Assembly: GCF_000503775.1 (NCBI RefSeq)
Contig: NZ_KI629786.1
Coordinates: 257,501-321,500 of the forward strand
Length of the DNA stretch: 64,000 bases
Source of the DNA: Brevibacillus panacihumi W25
Lineage (GTDB): Bacteria > Bacillota > Bacilli > Brevibacillales > Brevibacillaceae
Direction of reading: 5' to 3'
Position 1 is the first letter of the stretch; every line of letters begins with the position of its first letter. Below the pieces are notes generated by a model, which saw nothing but the letters and a program-made list of their open reading frames with translations, was not told the DNA's origin and did not search any database. This document shows, piece by piece, positions 62,943 through 64,000 of this stretch. The position numbers were made by a program, and so were the translations under genes.

Positions 62943-64000
62943 CTACTTCTCATCCCGCAAGACCCGAATCATCTGCAGACTGTCGTCCTGCAACCCGTGA
63001 AAACGGGTTTGACCAGCCCGCAGCTCAACAAGCATCGCCATACTCTGTTCATCCATTCGCTCGCCTGGAACCAGTATAGGGATGCCAGGCGGGTAGGGAA
63101 TCACCATCTCGGCAACGACGCGCCCCAGCGATTGGTCCAGCGGGATGGAGACTTGCGGCAAATCCACCGCTTCATGCATCGGGAGTGCCTGCTCCCTTAT
63201 ATAATGAGAAGATACGATTCCGGCCTGCACGACCCGCTCTGTATCCATCTCTTCCTGTACCTCCAGCGACTCCAGCAAACGCGCCAAGGCGTCAAGGTCT
63301 CTTCCTGTCGTACCCGAGGAAGCCGCCAACAGCACGTGGGCGTCATCCGCCAGCTCGGGAAAGATGCCGTGCTGCTCCATCAGCCGCTGCAGGGAAAAAC
63401 CGTCGATCTGCTCCGTTCGCAGATGCAAAAAAAGCTTCAGCGGATCCAGAGTCGAATAGACGCTGTTGGCACTCAACTGGGGCCAGTGCAGCCATGATAA
63501 ATGGCGGGTCCGCTCACGCAGCTTGTCCAGCAATGGGAAAAGCCGCTCCCACTCCCACGCCGCTTCCAGGGCAAGGTGTCGCCTCGCCAGATCCAGAGAA
63601 GCCATCAGCAGATAGGAAGGGCTGGATGACTGGATCATGCCCAAAATCCGGTATAAGCGTTCCCGGTCAATCCGCTCGCCTTGCAAGTGCAGCATCGACG
63701 ACATGGTAAGCGCGGTCGCCATCTTATGGGTCGATTGTACAGCGGCATCTGCTCCTGCCTGCATGGCTGATTGCGGGAAGGCGGGGTGAAAACCGTAATG
63801 CGCCCCGTGCGCCTCATCCACAAACAGGGGAATGTTATGTCGATGTACGGTCGCAGCCATTTTTGCCAGATCGATCCCCATTCCGTAGTAAGTGGGGTTG
63901 GTGAGAAAAACAGCCTTGACGTCCGGATGTGCCTGCAGCGCCCGCTCCACATCCTCACGCCGTACTCCTGCGGCTACACCTGTCGCCAGATCGACAGCCG
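62943..64000 (-). CDS. yaaO: Orn/Lys/Arg decarboxylase family protein (5' end outside window)
   Basis: The C-terminal 352 codons of a PLP-dependent amino-acid decarboxylase; the N-terminus lies beyond position 64000. Visible are FVDEAHGAHYGFHPAFP with the PLP-binding Asp and His, STHKMATALTMSSML with the Schiff-base Lys, and the C-terminal Orn/Lys/Arg decarboxylase domain (VVAEMVIPYPPGIPILVPGERM). B. subtilis YaaO lies at the same place next to tmk. The substrate (lysine, arginine or ornithine) cannot be settled. Confidence 0.92.
   Translation of the reverse strand, partial: AVDLATGVAAGVRREDVERALQAHPDVKAVFLTNPTYYGMGIDLAKMAATVHRHNIPLFVDEAHGAHYGFHPAFPQSAMQAGADAAVQSTHKMATALTMSSMLHLQGERIDRERLYRILGMIQSSSPSYLLMASLDLARRHLALEAAWEWERLFPLLDKLRERTRHLSWLHWPQLSANSVYSTLDPLKLFLHLRTEQIDGFSLQRLMEQHGIFPELADDAHVLLAASSGTTGRDLDALARLLESLEVQEEMDTERVVQAGIVSSHYIREQALPMHEAVDLPQVSIPLDQSLGRVVAEMVIPYPPGIPILVPGERMDEQSMAMLVELRAGQTRFHGLQDDSLQMIRVLRDEK

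Noticed and set aside
62310-63497. A 395-codon plus-strand frame opposite tmk and the decarboxylase
   Set aside because: Antisense to two conserved enzymes, without motif or start signals.

Overview
The window is an origin-proximal stretch of a spore-forming, low-to-mid-GC Firmicute chromosome, read in the opposite direction to the usual Bacillus map. Gene content (spoIIE, spoVT, spoVG, yabP/yabQ, fin, sspF, abrB, veg) and order follow the B. subtilis yaaO-to-coaX region almost gene for gene. The extra genes, the fairly GC-rich coding sequence and the protein sequences suggest Brevibacillus or a close relative in the Paenibacillaceae; that genus call is an inference. Nearly all genes are on the minus strand, so transcription mostly runs from position 64000 towards 1.

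Layout from the left: a minus-strand tRNA operon (Ser-Glu-Val-fMet, continuing off the edge) with two promoters; a possible small hydrophobic/basic peptide gene; a GNAT acetyltransferase; coaX and nadC; a zinc-uptake block (zur, znuB, znuC, znuA, plus a divergent PCYCGC lipoprotein) with three Zur-box candidates; a PadR regulator with a SEDS-like membrane protein; a HAD phosphatase; ftsH; then hpt, tilS, a ThrE-type exporter pair, the kinase yabT, yabS and spoIIE. Next come yabR, divIC, yabQ and yabP, followed by a non-conserved block (repeat-rich stalk protein, SgrR-like regulator, MFS transporter, GDYXXLXY membrane protein). Then rqcP, mazG, a SpoVB-like flippase, spoVT, a PrsA-like foldase, mfd, fin, pth, rplY/ctc, prs, glmU, a CobW GTPase on the plus strand, spoVG, ridA, purR, ispE, sspF, veg, rsmA, rnmV, yabE, tatD, and metG behind a T-box. 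After the abrB control region come a BlaI/M56/stalk operon, rsmI, yazA, trmN6, yabA, ricT, holB, yaaR, darA, tmk and a truncated Orn/Lys/Arg decarboxylase.

Functionally the window combines housekeeping (translation, DNA replication and repair, nucleotide and cofactor synthesis) with the entry into sporulation. Several control signals can be read directly: a spoIIE promoter with 21-bp spacing and Spo0A-like boxes, a sigma-H type promoter before spoVG, forespore-type promoters before fin and sspF, perfect Spo0A boxes around abrB, a Met T-box, and an operator pair at the BlaI-type operon.

The accessory genes are the least explained part: the BlaI/M56 operon without a penicillin-binding sensor, the PadR/HAAS-SEDS pair, the four-gene block between rqcP and yabP, the zinc-linked PCYCGC lipoprotein, and an unusual prs-ctc intergenic hairpin. 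I saw no CRISPR array, insertion sequence, prophage or rRNA gene.
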